A stretch of 64,000 nt of DNA from Silurus meridionalis. Taxonomy: Eukaryota; Chordata; Actinopteri; Siluriformes; Siluridae. The DNA is taken from the NCBI RefSeq assembly GCF_014805685.1, contig NC_060886.1:11546608-11610607 (forward strand), given 5' to 3'. Both the position numbers and the translations under genes were made by a program. The notes under the pieces were generated by a model that had not been told where the DNA came from, searched no databases, and worked only from the letters and a program-made list of their open reading frames with translations. Within the stretch, counting starts at the first letter, position 1. Each line of letters begins with the position of its first letter. Shown piece after piece: positions 13,045 to 24,149 of this stretch.

Positions 13045-13628
13045 TCATAATGTGCTCCCCTTCAGGAATGAGACGCTGCATCAACAATGCTTTGGGAATG
13101 CTTCTTCATTGTCCATTGGATCAGTCGAATGGAAAGTGCGGCATCACTGGCGGGGTGACATCATGACCATGAAGCTATAAAAACAAGACAAATTAAAGCA
13201 AGCTGAAAGAGTAAGCACTGCATGTTGCCTGTTTGGGCGCGGAGCACGTTAGGTCTATTCTCGAGAGAGCCGATTGCGCAGATTTCGCTTGCATGTCTAT
13301 GCCAATGCTCTGCTGGTGTCCACTGAAAGGCACAGCCCCAACCTCATCCCAGCACCTCTGGGCACCGAGAGCTGGAAAGACAGAGCCAAAGCCACAGGAC
13401 GTATTTGACGTATTTGAGGACCGTTATCTTCAAAAGAAGAGCTTTGGCCAAGTAGTCCTGATACGGGCCATCTGGGGACCCCGCTAGGAAACTATACGCT
13501 GCCTCTGCACCCTCAGGGAGCTGGTCTGTTAACCCTGCCACTATCAGTGCTTCAGGGCATAGACAGCTCTAGTACTTTAGACAGAGGCCATAAGGATTCA
13601 GTTCGGGTCTCATCCGCCCCGGTTCAAC

Positions 13629-14002
13629 TGTCGGGCGCAAAGAACGTAGTGGAAACCGAAGTGAATTCAGTGAAGGCCTGTTAATGAGAAACAAAAAGGG
13701 CAAGGCAGAAAGCACGAAAAATAGCACCAAACCAGGGTAAACTAAACCAGGTGAAAACTGTGACAGAGTGAAAGCAAATAACACACAGAAGCTTGCACGC
13801 TAAGAGAAACCAAACGGAGTGTCTTGGGTAGTCCGAAATGTTCATAAGCCTAAGCTGTAGAACGGACAATGAGCTTGTGGATTAATGGGGGTATTATAGT
13901 GTGGTGAATGAGTTGGACCAGGTGTGGATGATTTAGTAAGTAGGTGAACTGCTTGGAGTGATTGGAGGGTTTGGCGAGTGTGTGGCTGGTGGATCCCTGA
14001 CA
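13629..14002. mobile_element. Solo LTR with TCAAC target duplication
   Basis: 374 bp starting TGTCGGGC and ending ATCCCTGACA, flanked on both sides by TCAAC (13624-13628 and 14003-14007). A 5-bp target duplication with TG...CA ends is typical of LTR retrotransposons. The internal region has been lost by LTR-LTR recombination. Confidence 0.85.
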
Positions 14003-14365
14003 TCAACATGCCCCACCCTCGTGGGGTCCGAGCAGGCTCTGTTCACAGAACAAGAAGTAAATACTCTCTTGAGGAAGGAGGCGGTCCCTCCATCAGACAG
14101 AAAATTCGGGTTCTACAGCTGGTACTTCTTAGTTCCCAAAAAAGACGGAGAGTTGCGTCCTATATTGGGCTTACGTGAGCTGAACTGCTCACTTTTGAGG
14201 CTCAGGTTCAGAATGCTGACCCTGAAGCAGGCCGCGTCAAAAATCAGGTTGGAGGACTGGTTTTTCAAGGTAGATTTGAAGGATGTATACTCTCATGTCA
14301 TATTTCAGCGATTACAGCATGTGTTTTCAGGGTCAAAATCAGCAGTGCAGCTGTCTGTAGAGTAA
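14003..14365 (+). pseudogene. DIRS reverse transcriptase fragment
   Basis: The frame includes FTEQEVNTLLRKEAVPP, YFLVPKKDGELRPILGLREL and FKVDLKDVYSHV. These correspond to the fingers and motif A region of DIRS-type reverse transcriptases. It is truncated before the YxDD-type catalytic motif. Confidence 0.8.
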
Positions 14366-14379
14366 AGTACATGCTGCTT

Positions 14380-14645
14380 GAAGCCGTTGCTTTAACCAAT
14401 CATATTTTAACTTGGGTAAACCGGGGCCATCAAGCAGGGGTCCTAATGTCAGCATTTTTTTATTTCGTTTGATTGGATAGTCAATCATATTTGTTTCAAT
14501 TCAATAGCTTTTTTTTTCTTCCACAATGCCTGACAGAGGAGAAGAAATTGATTTGTCTGTGGATATACTTACAAAGCCATTTTCAAGATGGACTTTACAA
14601 GAAAAGTTGGGCATCGTGAGAAAAGGTCAGCCAAAACAGTTTAAA
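14380..14645 (+). pseudogene. hAT/ZMYM1-like transposase N-terminal fragment
   Basis: An ATG at 14526 opens a frame reading MPDRGEEIDLSVDIL, then KPFSRWTLQEKLGIVRKGQP. This resembles the start of teleost ZMYM1-like, hAT-derived proteins as I recall them. It is cut at about 14640, where the chromovirus begins. Confidence 0.45.
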
Positions 14646-14654
14646 ACATTTGTT

Positions 14655-14845
14655 AAGGTTGGTCTGGGTGCTCTGGTTGGAAACGAGAAATGAGGTCGGG
14701 ATCCCAAATGTGACGTGCAGGTACCCATGAGCGTTCCTTAGGACTGTAGCCTTTCCAGTCCACAAGGTATTGCAAGCCTCTTCTTTGACGTCTTGAGTGC
14801 AGAAGATGGTGCACAGTGAAAGCGGGGCCACCGTCAATGACCCGT
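14655..14845 (-). pseudogene. Chromovirus chromodomain
   Basis: The minus strand reads [20 protein letters not shown], then [19 protein letters not shown], a chromodomain at the C-terminus of integrase. In chromoviruses this domain steers integration toward marked chromatin. Confidence 0.75.
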
Positions 14846-15230
14846 CACTGCCACAGGGTTGAGGACCTTGAATGTGGTAAAAAGGTCAACTAAAGCGAGG
14901 TGATAGCTTTCTGTATGCGACCTTCAGGGGCAGGTCCTTGGTAGAGAGCCAGACCCTCTGGCTGGGGTGGTAAGCGGGTGCTGGTCTTCGCAGCCCGGGT
15001 CTTCTTCCAGGCACGGTGGCAGTGACTGACCAGGGCACCTGCTGAGGGTACTAAGGCCTCAACTTCTTGGTAGAAAAAAAAGGCTGGGTGGTAACCATAA
15101 GCAGCCTGGAAAGGGAAGAGGCCGGTGACTTAGGATGGCAGAGTATTATGGGCAGCCCATATCAATTGTAAAGCTCACGAGGCATTGTCATTAGTGCAAA
15201 GCATGCAAAGGGCCGTCTCCAGGTCTTGGT

Positions 15231-16739
15231 TTAGCCTTTCTGCTTGCCCGTTGGTCTGCGGGTGAAACCTGGAAAATAAGCTGACTGAAACACCCAGAAG
15301 GCGATATTAACAGTAAACTGTGAGCCCCGATTCGAGACTATATTACTTGGGAGTCCACTGACCCGGAAAATATGCTGTAGCAAGAGCTGGGCAGTCTCCT
15401 TGGCCGAGGGCAATTTGGTAAGAGGTATGAAGTGGGCCATCTTGGAAAACCAATATATTACTGAGAAAATCGTGGTATGGCCAATTGAGGGGGGTAGGCA
15501 AGTAACAAAATTAAAGCTATATGGGACCATGGTCGATGAGGGATGGGAGGTTTCGGAGGAGACCTGCCAGGGAGTTTCTGGGCCTCTTGTGCTGAGCGCA
15601 AATGGGACAAAAGCCCACAAACTACCTTGATAGTGGGCCACCAAAAACATGCTGCATGAGGGTCAAGGTGCAAGGGGTACCCGGGTGGCAGAAAAGTTAA
15701 GAGCTTTGGCACTACTGGAGGACCTGGGAACAGAGCTGATCGCAAACATAGAGTCTTCTCTCCGGACAGCCATCCAGGGTGGGCAGCCCCGAAGTAGCTC
15801 TGTGCGCCTTGCGTTCAATGTCCAAGCGAAGGGCTTGGATGGAAACAGATGGAGGAAGGATGAGACAGGATGGCCCCATGCCCTTGTTGGAGCCATCAAC
15901 CTCCACGATAAATTGCCGGGAAGGGTCGGGCAGAGTAAGGATAGGTGCAGAGGTGAACCGGGTCTTGAGTCCCAGAAAGGCCTGTTCTGCCTCAGGATTC
16001 CAAGAAAATGGCTGATGAGTTTAGGTAAGTCGTGTAGGGGGGCAGCGATGGTACTAAAACCGCGGATAAACTTGCGGTAGAAGTTTGCAAAGCTGAGGAA
16101 CCTCTGCAGTTGTTTGCGGTTTTCAGGTTTGGGCCACTCCTCCACAGCGAGGCAGATAAGATACAGATAAGATGAAACCCAGAAAAGATGTGCTGGACAT
16201 GTGAAACGTAGATTTCTCAGCCTTAATATACAACTGGTTCTGAAGCAGACGGGTGAGCACAGCACGTACATGGCAGTGGTGTTCCTCCAGGGAGTGGGAG
16301 TAGATTAATATGTCATCCAGGTAGGCAAACACAAAACGATGGAGCATGTCCCGAAGGACATCATTGACCACCTGAAAGACTGCTGGGGCATTAGTGAGCC
16401 TAAACGGCATGACCAAGTACTCATACTGGCCTTGGGGACATTCTTCCATTCGTCGCCCTACCGGATGGGTACAAGGTGGTAGGCGGTGCGGAGGTCTAGC
16501 GTGGTAAAGACAGTGGCCACCTAGAGGAGCTCGAAGGCTGAAGACATCAAGGGCAAGGGGTACCGCATCTTAAAGATGATGGAGTTGAGTACCCGGTAGT
16601 CAATGCAAGGGTGTAGGATCTTGTCCTTCTTTTCAACAAAAAAGAAACCCGCCCCAGCCGGGAAGGAGGAAGGGTGGATGATACCAGAAGCAAAGAACTC
16701 CCGGATGTAATCAGTCATGGCCTCTCTTTCAGGACCCAT
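15231..16739 (-). pseudogene. Chromovirus reverse transcriptase, RNase H and integrase
   Basis: The fingers region is at 16739-16521 ([20 protein letters not shown]). The palm with YLDDILIYS is near 16323. A connection piece with the [15 protein letters not shown] stretch lies at 16130-16060. Integrase core pieces ([20 protein letters not shown], then [15 protein letters not shown]) are at 15460-15290. The YLDD metal-binding motif is kept, but frames change several times and the integrase motif D(R)G has N-R-G in place of D-R-G. Confidence 0.8.
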
Positions 16740-17741
16740 CAGGTGGTAGAGATGTTCTTTCCTGGCATTAGATCAATAGCGCAATTGTACGGATGGTGGG
16801 GAGGTAGTGATAAAGCCCTGGCTTTACTGAAAACGGTGCCCAGACATGGTACTCTGCAGGAGGAGAACAGAGATTGGAGGGAGAGGGAGAGGGGCTTGGT
16901 GCGGTGGGTGACCCGATGGAGAACGTGGCTGTTGAAGGCTCGGACCAGGAGTGGTGCAGGGAGTGGTTCGGACTCAATGCCCAGTTGGCGAGCAAGTTCC
17001 TCATCCAGAAATTCAACGTCTGCCCCAGGGTCGACAAACACTGCTAATTCATGGCTGTTGCCCTTGACTTCGATCCAGACCTTGAGCTAATTAGGGCGTC
17101 CAGGCCCTCTGGAAGATCTCAGCATTGAGTGCCCGGATAAAGGCATTATGGAAAGCTGTGGAATCCCACCTACTCTCTGCCACGGCAGTGTGAAAGTCTG
17201 TGGCGTATTCTGCTTTGAATCGCCTATCTTGGGGGGTCTGGAACAAGGACCAGGTGGCATCCTGCCAGGGGGGTGGCTGAGTTGAAAATCATAGCTCCTC
17301 GGAAAATGCATGGTCGGAGGCACAGGCCGAGGACTGACGTTCCCAGTCTGCCATGGCCCACCGTGTGGCCTTACCCGAAAGTAGGAAGATCACATGGGCC
17401 ACCTTTGTGACTTCATCCTTAAAAGATGATGGTTGATGCTGAAAAGTTATTTCACAGTTCAACAGGAACAGCCTGCAATCCCCCGGTTGTCCCCCAAAGT
17501 GCTCAGGGGTCGGTAGATGAACCCTACAACAATGTGCCAGTGGCGGGACGGGCACCAGGGTTGCTGATGTAGGGACATGAGCAGTAGGAGTTTCTGAAGC
17601 AGAGGCCTGGGCTACAGGAGCTTGGTTGCTCTGAAGAGCCAATTCATGAATTGCATTTGCCAGTTCCTGTATCTGTTGATGATGGGAGCTGGTGATTTGC
17701 ACCAGAGAGAAAAGCTGAGTCTGGAAATCATCCGCTGGGTC
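16739..17741 (-). pseudogene. Chromovirus gag and protease
   Basis: Gag starts MDPADDFQTQLFSLVQ at about 17741 and includes a glutamine-rich helix and the PEHFGGQPGDCRLFLLNCEI stretch typical of retrotransposon gag. A frameshift separates it from the protease piece (17041-16739). The protease active site reads VDPGAD where a DSGA or DTGA triad is expected, so the catalytic loop appears mutated. Confidence 0.75.
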
Positions 17742-17762
17742 CATGTCTGGCCAGATCGTACT

Positions 17763-18874
17763 GTCAGGGTGGGACCGTACTGTCAGTAGGACCCAAATGC
17801 AGGACGCCAGCAAGGTATATATTTAAACTCTTTAATAACCGAAAAACAATTTCAGGCAAACACTATGTACTTGCAGAACAAAAGGCACAAAACCAAACTT
17901 ATGACCACCAGGCTGAATTAGTCCACATATGCAAAAAACACAAAAACAAAGGGCCGAAAACGTATGGACTGGAAAGTCTTAAATGGAACAGGAAGAGGTA
18001 GAAATCCACGTCCAATTTATGCAGCGGGAAGATGGCGGACGGAATGGTTGCGGAAGCGGGTTTTACTAAGCAAATGAATAAAATAATATTACCTAATACC
18101 ATTAGGTAATTACTGCAGTGATTATTATGTTTTAGTTGACAGCAAGTTATTCAACCCTACCTAATGCAGTGAGTAGCTTCTCATTTATTAAATAATTATG
18201 ACAGCAGGCTGTGGAAAATATGTTAAAATAGTAAAATTATTGGCCAGCATCAAGCAAAGAAAACCACTTAGAAGATTGTTGAAGCTCCTTGAATTTGGTT
18301 TAGAATGGTCCAAACATTATTAACTCTTGTGTTATGTCAGGGGTCAAATTGACCCATTTTAAAGTTAAAACATAAAAAAATTTAAAAAATGTATTTTTTC
18401 AGTATACTTTTTCTGCTTGGCTAATTAGCATAATTAACATATAAAATGAAAGTCATTAATTTTACATATTTGCAACCCCTGCCACGATTTTTAGATTACA
18501 TAGCAATGCAAGTGTGATTTAAAAAAGAATAGCAACAAAAAAGATTATATGCAGCTCACTGGTAAGTGGCGCTATGTTGAGCTATTTTTAGAAAAGGCAC
18601 GCGGGTGACTCATGTGGTCCTTGCGGACCCCTGTTCTACATGGTTTGCTTCAGCCCCCTCAGGTGGCAGAATATATAACTGCATTTATAAATTCTGCTCA
18701 AACTGGTTTCTCTATACACAACTTGGAGAAAGGCTTGTGAAGACTTTGTGAAGTGCTTTATAAACAAATAATTCGACATCTATTCCCTATTTGCTTCTAT
18801 AATAACCTCCATTGGTCTGGAAAGATGTTTCACTAGATTTTGGAGTGTGCTTGTGGAGATTTTTGCTATGGTAC
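17763..18874. other. LTR-like edge and AT-rich noncoding sequence
   Basis: 17763-18070 may be a decayed 5' LTR of the chromovirus. 18070-18874 is AT-rich. A GGGGTCAAATTGACCC palindrome lies at 18341-18356. No gene is supported. Confidence 0.35.
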
Positions 18875-19150
18875 TGATGTAGATTGAGGAAACCCGGGGT
18901 GTAGTCACCATTCCATTTCATCCCAAAGATGTTCAGTTCTATAGCAGGTCACTCACACAGATCTTCCACTCCAACCTGTGTAAACCATATCTTTATGGAG
19001 CTAATTTTGTGCACAGTTGCAATGCCTGCTAGAACAGGTGTGGTCTTATAGTTCAGGTAAAGGAACATTTGATGCTACTGCATCCAAAAACATCCTATAC
19101 AATTGTGTACCCTTTAACTTTGTGGTAACAGTTTGAGGAAGAAGAAATTT
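18875..19150 (-). pseudogene. Tc1-like transposase C-terminal fragment
   Basis: The minus strand gives pieces such as HKDMVYTGWSG and EHLWDEMEW, resembling the end of a Tc1-like transposase (the NPIEHLWDELE region). It is heavily decayed, with stops between the pieces. It lies next to the (TA)n tract and the intact Tc1 element. Confidence 0.45.
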
Positions 19151-19164
19151 CAGATGTCCAAATC

Positions 19165-19170
<6 letters not shown>

Positions 19171-19226
<56 letters not shown>
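19171..19226. repeat. (TA)n array
   Basis: About 28 TA units. The Tc1 element at 19227 used the last TA as its target site. Confidence 0.95.
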
Positions 19227-19229
<3 letters not shown>

Positions 19230-19440
19230 TTGTGTTCAAAATTATTCAACCCCACTGAAATTGATTGTTTTGGTCGGTTTGACATTGATTATGATCATTC
19301 AGCCATCCTGCTTACAATTAAATCAAAGAGGCACGTGTAGGTCAGACAAATATAACATAACATTTATAATGAAATAACCACAAATGTCTTTTCAGAGCTC
19401 ACATCATTATCAGTTTTATTCAACCCCCAAGTGACATTCA
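19227..19440 (+). repeat. Left IR/DR of the Tc1 element
   Basis: Outer direct repeat at 19227-19253 and inner direct repeat with TTATTCAACCCC at about 19417-19428. They are presumed transposase binding sites. Confidence 0.8.
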
Positions 19441-19443
19441 ATC

Positions 19444-20490
<1,047 letters not shown>

Positions 20491-20637
20491 CTAGAAGGAG
20501 CTGAGTATCACAGTCATTTTAAAGCTGCCTAATTGGTGCTTATTAGGCTTTATTGCTGCTCCCTGATATCCACAGGTTTTTTCAATACCTGATTGAAAAC
20601 ACTTCATTGAACCTCTGTTCTTCAGAGTGGTAGTCTT

Positions 20638-20842
20638 TAAGGGGTTGAATAATTATGTCAATGAAGAATTCACAAAAGAAACATTTACTACTGTATTACA
20701 AAACTAATTGATGTCATTTTAGTTGCATATGGTTCTTTAAGAAGTCCTTGTAGGATTTCATTCTGAATACAATTACAAATGTACACTAAATTCCCTAAAA
20801 CCATTTACAGCATTGGGGGTTGAATAATTTTGAACACAACTG
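20638..20842 (-). repeat. Right IR/DR of the Tc1 element
   Basis: Outer repeat at 20816-20842 (complement of the left end) and inner GGGGTTGAATAA at about 20641-20652. Confidence 0.8.
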
Positions 20843-20958
20843 TATATCTATAGACACACACACGTCCATCTTTTTTAAGGATTATTTTATGTTTAACAAA
20901 AATAAAATTACATTTTACATAAATATGAACAGTGTAGGTGTCAGCCGTGTAGTGTAGG

Positions 20959-21266
20959 TGTCAGGCAGATCCACCTGCCACGCCCCCTTTGGTGGCTCTC
21001 TATGCCTCCGCTCTCCCTGGAGCTCCAGGCATAACCACGCACACCTGTAGCTCGTTGTCACTCATGCCTCCGCTCTCTCTGGAGCTCCAGGCGTAACTAT
21101 GCACACCAGAAGCTCATCATCACTCCACCCCGCTCCTACATAAACCCCTCTCTCATATTCACTCCCCGTTCATTATTAAATGTGTTAGAGGTTATGTACT
21201 GCTGTATGGTTTCTCTATTGCATGTAGTACTCTACATTGTCCGTCCGTTCGGACTCTACTAGCCGG
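20959..21266 (+). repeat. 5' LTR, truncated, with internal tandem duplication
   Basis: It aligns with the 3' LTR up to ...GGACTCTACTA.CCGG and then stops. The last 221 bp of the 3' LTR have no counterpart. It contains a 62-bp tandem duplication (units starting 21002 and 21064) that the 3' LTR lacks. Its TA-rich CTACATAAACC at 21136-21146 may hold the promoter. Confidence 0.8.
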
Positions 21267-21285
21267 ACTGCCGTGAAAAAGGAAA

Positions 21286-23334
21286 ATGATCGGATTACCG
21301 CCGTGGTCCCGGCACGAACCGAACATTGGAGGTAGGATCCGCTCCCGAGAGCACGGATCCAGTCCAGTGTTTCCCGGAGAGCTCAGTTCCGCACCAGATT
21401 ATCCCGGAGCGATCAGCTCCGTCCCAGGACCCCCAGGGGATCACCACTCTGCTCCAGACCATGCAGGATGGCTCTGCTCTGCCCCAGGGCCTCCAGGAGA
21501 TCCTCACCCTGCTCCAGGACCTCCAAGAGAGCACAGCTCCACTCCAGGGTTTCCAGGAGAGCTCCTTTCCACTCCAGGGTTTCTGGGACAGCTCTGTTCC
21601 GCTCCAGGGTTTCCAGGACAGCTCCTTCCCGCTCCAGGGTTTCCAGGACAGCTCCTTTCTGCCCCAGGGTTTTCAGGAGAGCTCCTTTTGGCTCCAGGAC
21701 CTCCAGGAGAGCTCCTTTCCGTTTCAGGAACTCCAGGAGAGCTCAGCTCCACTCCAGGGCCTTTAGAAGAGATTAGCTCTGCTCCAGGACTCCACAGAAC
21801 GCTCCTCTCTGTCCCAGAGCATCCCAGAGAGCTCCTCTCCGCTCCACAGAGTTTCCGAGAGATCCTCTCCGCTCCACAGAGAATCCGAGAGCTCCTCTCA
21901 GCTCCAGCATGTCCCCGAGAGCTCCTCTCAGCTCCAAGGTCTCCAGGCGAGCTCAGTTCCGCTCCAAGATCTTCAAGCGAGCTCAGTTCCGCTCCAGGAC
22001 CTCCAGGACAGCTCCGTTCCGGCCGGAGCTCCCCAGTACACTCAGCTCAGCCCCAAGGCCAGAAAAGGGGCGTCGTACTGCTGCCTGGCTGCAAAGGGAA
22101 GGTCGTGCCGCCGGCTGGCCGCAAAGGGGACGTCGTGCTGCCGCCTGGCCGTAAAAGGAACGTCGTGCCGACGCCTGGCCGAGAAAGGAACGTCGAACAG
22201 CCGCCTGGTCGCAAGAGGGTTGTCGCACCCCCGCCTGGATGGAAGAAGGAGGTCATATCGCCTCCGACCGCCTATGACAGTGGCATGGCAACCCACGGTT
22301 CCTCTGACAGCCCCAGGTTGCTTCCAGAGCCATCCAGCAGTGATGTCGCGGTCCCAGACACTTCTGAGGGCGACACCATAGCCCCAAGCTCCTCCGATGG
22401 CGACGTCACGTCTCTGAGCTCCTCTGATGGCAACTTCACGCCTCTGAGCTCCTCTGATGGCGACGTCACGCCTCCAAACTCCTACGAGGGCGACGTCTCG
22501 CCCCAGAGCTCCCCTAAAGGCGACGTCTCGCCCCAGAGCTCCCCTGATGGTGACATCTCGCCTCCGAGCTCCTCCGATGGCGACGTCCCGCCTCCAAGCT
22601 CCTCCGATGGCAACGTCTCACCTCCGAGCTACTCCGATGGCGACGTCTCGACTCCAAGCTCCTCCGATGACGACGTCTCGCCTCCGAGCTCCTCCGATGG
22701 CAGCGTCACTCCTCTGAGCTCTTTTGATGAAAACGTCTCGCCTCCAAGCTCCTCCGTTGACGACGGCTTGCCCCCGTGCTCCTCCGTCGGCGACGTCTCG
22801 CCCCCGTGCTCCTCCGTCGACGACGTCTCGCCTAAGAGCTCCTCCGAAGGCAGCATCTTGCCTAAGAGCTCCTCTGACAAAGACGTCTCGGCCCCAAGTC
22901 TCCCAAAAGGCAAAGCCACACCTCCTAGATCATCTAAAGGCGAAGTCACACCTCAGCGTTCCGCTCCAAGCAACGTTTCGCCTCCGGGTTACTTTCTGGC
23001 TTACATAACACCTCCGTGTCCCTTTCGGGGCGACGTCTCTCCTCCAAGTCCCTCGGAGAATGACAAAGCACTCCCGAGTTCCTCTGAAGGCGTCGTCACT
23101 GCTCACAGCCCCGGCGAAGGTGTCACTGCGTTCCTAATCTCTGCCTTGGGGGTCACTCGGTTTTTGGACACCCCCGAGGACGTGTTTCTGCTCCCGGTCG
23201 ACACCGAGTGCATCACTCATTCCCCGATCTCCGCTATGGACATAGCTCCGCTCCTGACCTCCATGGTTGGCACCCCTTCGGTCCAGGTCTCTGGTCTCTC
23301 CTGGGGAAGTCGCTTAGCCTCTGGGCTCCGCTAA
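21286..23334 (+). CDS. 682-aa decapeptide-repeat protein, unknown function
   Basis: I do not recognise this protein. After a short leader (residues 1-30, MIGLPPWSRHEPNIGG...) three blocks follow, all with a period of about 10 residues (30 bp). Block 1, about residues 30-240, has units like PGFPGELLSA and is Pro/Gly/Ser rich. Block 2, about 258-328, has units like GRKGDVVLPP and is basic. Block 3, about 365-540, has units like SSSDGDVSPP and is acidic and Ser rich. A less regular Ser/Pro tail ends at 682. No signal peptide, membrane segment or catalytic motif is visible. The ATG has A at -3. The same composition continues in another frame past the stop (23340-23470), suggesting a recent frameshift near the end. 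Low complexity leaves other frames partly open as well, so coding status is unproven. Confidence 0.55.
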   Translation: MIGLPPWSRHEPNIGGRIRSREHGSSPVFPGELSSAPDYPGAISSVPGPPGDHHSAPDHAGWLCSAPGPPGDPHPAPGPPREHSSTPGFPGELLSTPGFLGQLCSAPGFPGQLLPAPGFPGQLLSAPGFSGELLLAPGPPGELLSVSGTPGELSSTPGPLEEISSAPGLHRTLLSVPEHPRELLSAPQSFREILSAPQRIRELLSAPACPRELLSAPRSPGELSSAPRSSSELSSAPGPPGQLRSGRSSPVHSAQPQGQKRGVVLLPGCKGKVVPPAGRKGDVVLPPGRKRNVVPTPGRERNVEQPPGRKRVVAPPPGWKKEVISPPTAYDSGMATHGSSDSPRLLPEPSSSDVAVPDTSEGDTIAPSSSDGDVTSLSSSDGNFTPLSSSDGDVTPPNSYEGDVSPQSSPKGDVSPQSSPDGDISPPSSSDGDVPPPSSSDGNVSPPSYSDGDVSTPSSSDDDVSPPSSSDGSVTPLSSFDENVSPPSSSVDDGLPPCSSVGDVSPPCSSVDDVSPKSSSEGSILPKSSSDKDVSAPSLPKGKATPPRSSKGEVTPQRSAPSNVSPPGYFLAYITPPCPFRGDVSPPSPSENDKALPSSSEGVVTAHSPGEGVTAFLISALGVTRFLDTPEDVFLLPVDTECITHSPISAMDIAPLLTSMVGTPSVQVSGLSWGSRLASGLR

Positions 23335-23535
23335 GGGCGCAACTTGGTCCCTGTCCTACACCGGAGCCGTCTCTCCGCCTCCAGCCTCCGCTGAAGATGT
23401 CTCTCTGTCCCCAGTCTCTGCTACAGGCGGTTCTAAACTGGGTCTCTTTCGACCCTGGACGGACACCGGAGCCCTCCTCCGAGTGCCCTGGCCCTCCGGG
23501 CATAGGTGGGTTTGTAGTGTCAGGTGCCACCCTCT

Positions 23536-23550
23536 GGGGGTGGGGGGTTT
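23536..23550 (+). promoter_or_regulatory. Polypurine tract
   Basis: GGGGGTGGGGGGTTT lies immediately before the 3' LTR start (TGTCAGGG at 23552). This is the expected site for plus-strand priming in reverse transcription. Confidence 0.65.
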
Positions 23551-23551
23551 A

Positions 23552-24017
23552 TGTCAGGGATCCACCTGCCATGCCCCCTTTGGTGGCTCTCTATGCCTCC
23601 GCTCTCTCTGGAGCTCCAGGCGTAACTATGCACATCAAAAGCTCATCATCACTCCACCCCGCTCCTACATAAACCCCTCTCTCATATTTACTCCCCGTTC
23701 GTTATTGAATGTGTTAGATGTTATGTACTACTGTATGGTTTCTCTATTGCACGCAGTACTCTACGTTGTCCGTCCTATTCGGACTCTACTATCCGGTACC
23801 GGCTGTGCTTCTCCTCCCTGCGCATCTCGGATCAGCTACACTTTTCACCTAGCGCACCTCCGACTCTTTCAACCTAAGTAATGCTGTGTGTGTGTGTATG
23901 AGTGCGTGAGTGCATGCGTGTGAGTGTGCTCGGTTGTATCTCTCTCCCTCATCTTATCATTAAACCTGAGCAAGCTGTATTCCGGCGTCTGCCTCCTGTT
24001 TCACTCGCACCCTGACA
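23552..24017 (+). repeat. 3' LTR
   Basis: 466 bp from TGTCAGGGATCC to CACCCTGACA, with the ATTAAA polyadenylation-like signal at 23960-23965 and a TG-rich stretch around 23885-23930. The ends form an inverted TGTCAGG/CCTGACA pair. Confidence 0.8.
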
Positions 24018-24149
24018 GTAGGAATGACAGTACTTTATAAATGTGGTTGTTTCTTTTTATAAGGGACCAAAACTAATCATTTACTTGGCTGCTCAGGTAT
24101 TCCATTGCCAGGTGTGTGTTATTCCCTTTTTATGTTACATCACATTAGT

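Larger units (their letters stand above)
13045..14370 (+). mobile_element. DIRS fragment (copy 2) with nested solo LTR
   Basis: It begins with a DIRS terminal repeat variant (CCCCTTCAGGAATGAGACGC) and continues through a gag-like region (13210-13628). It is split by a solo LTR (13629-14002) and resumes with a reverse-transcriptase piece (14003-14365). The joined flanks read across the LTR, so the LTR inserted later. The right part of the element, with RNase H and recombinase, is missing. Confidence 0.75.
14650..17762 (-). mobile_element. Degenerate Ty3/Gypsy chromovirus
   Basis: On the minus strand the order is gag (17740 downward), protease, reverse transcriptase/RNase H, integrase and chromodomain, all in the expected order and in several frames. 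Just upstream of gag the minus strand reads ACCCTGACA then GTACGATCTGG, which looks like the 3' end of a 5' LTR. The full LTR could not be delimited and no 3' LTR was found. Many stops and frameshifts make it inactive. Confidence 0.85.
20959..24017 (+). mobile_element. LTR-bounded element with decapeptide-repeat ORF
   Basis: The 3059-bp unit starts TGTCAGGCAGATCC and ends CACCCTGACA, and is flanked by the 5-bp duplication GTAGG (20954-20958 and 24018-24022). A 3' LTR (23552-24017) is preceded by a purine tract. A shorter 5' LTR (20959-21266) is present. The interior holds a 682-codon frame and no gag, protease, reverse transcriptase or integrase that I can recognise. A related solo LTR lies at 60118-60347. 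It looks like a non-autonomous, or 5'-deleted, derivative of a Gypsy-like element. Confidence 0.8.

Noticed and set aside
15649..16080. Plus-strand frames over 15400-17090
   Set aside because: They are the complement of the chromovirus pol gene, which reads on the minus strand with recognisable motifs.
21295..22296. Minus-strand and alternate-frame proteins inside 21286-23334
   Set aside because: They mirror the 30-bp arrays and end at random points; only the plus-strand 682-codon frame spans all three blocks.
23552..24017. Treating 20959-24017 as an intact autonomous retrotransposon
   Set aside because: The 5' LTR lacks 221 bp, no primer site is visible, and no gag or pol motif was found.
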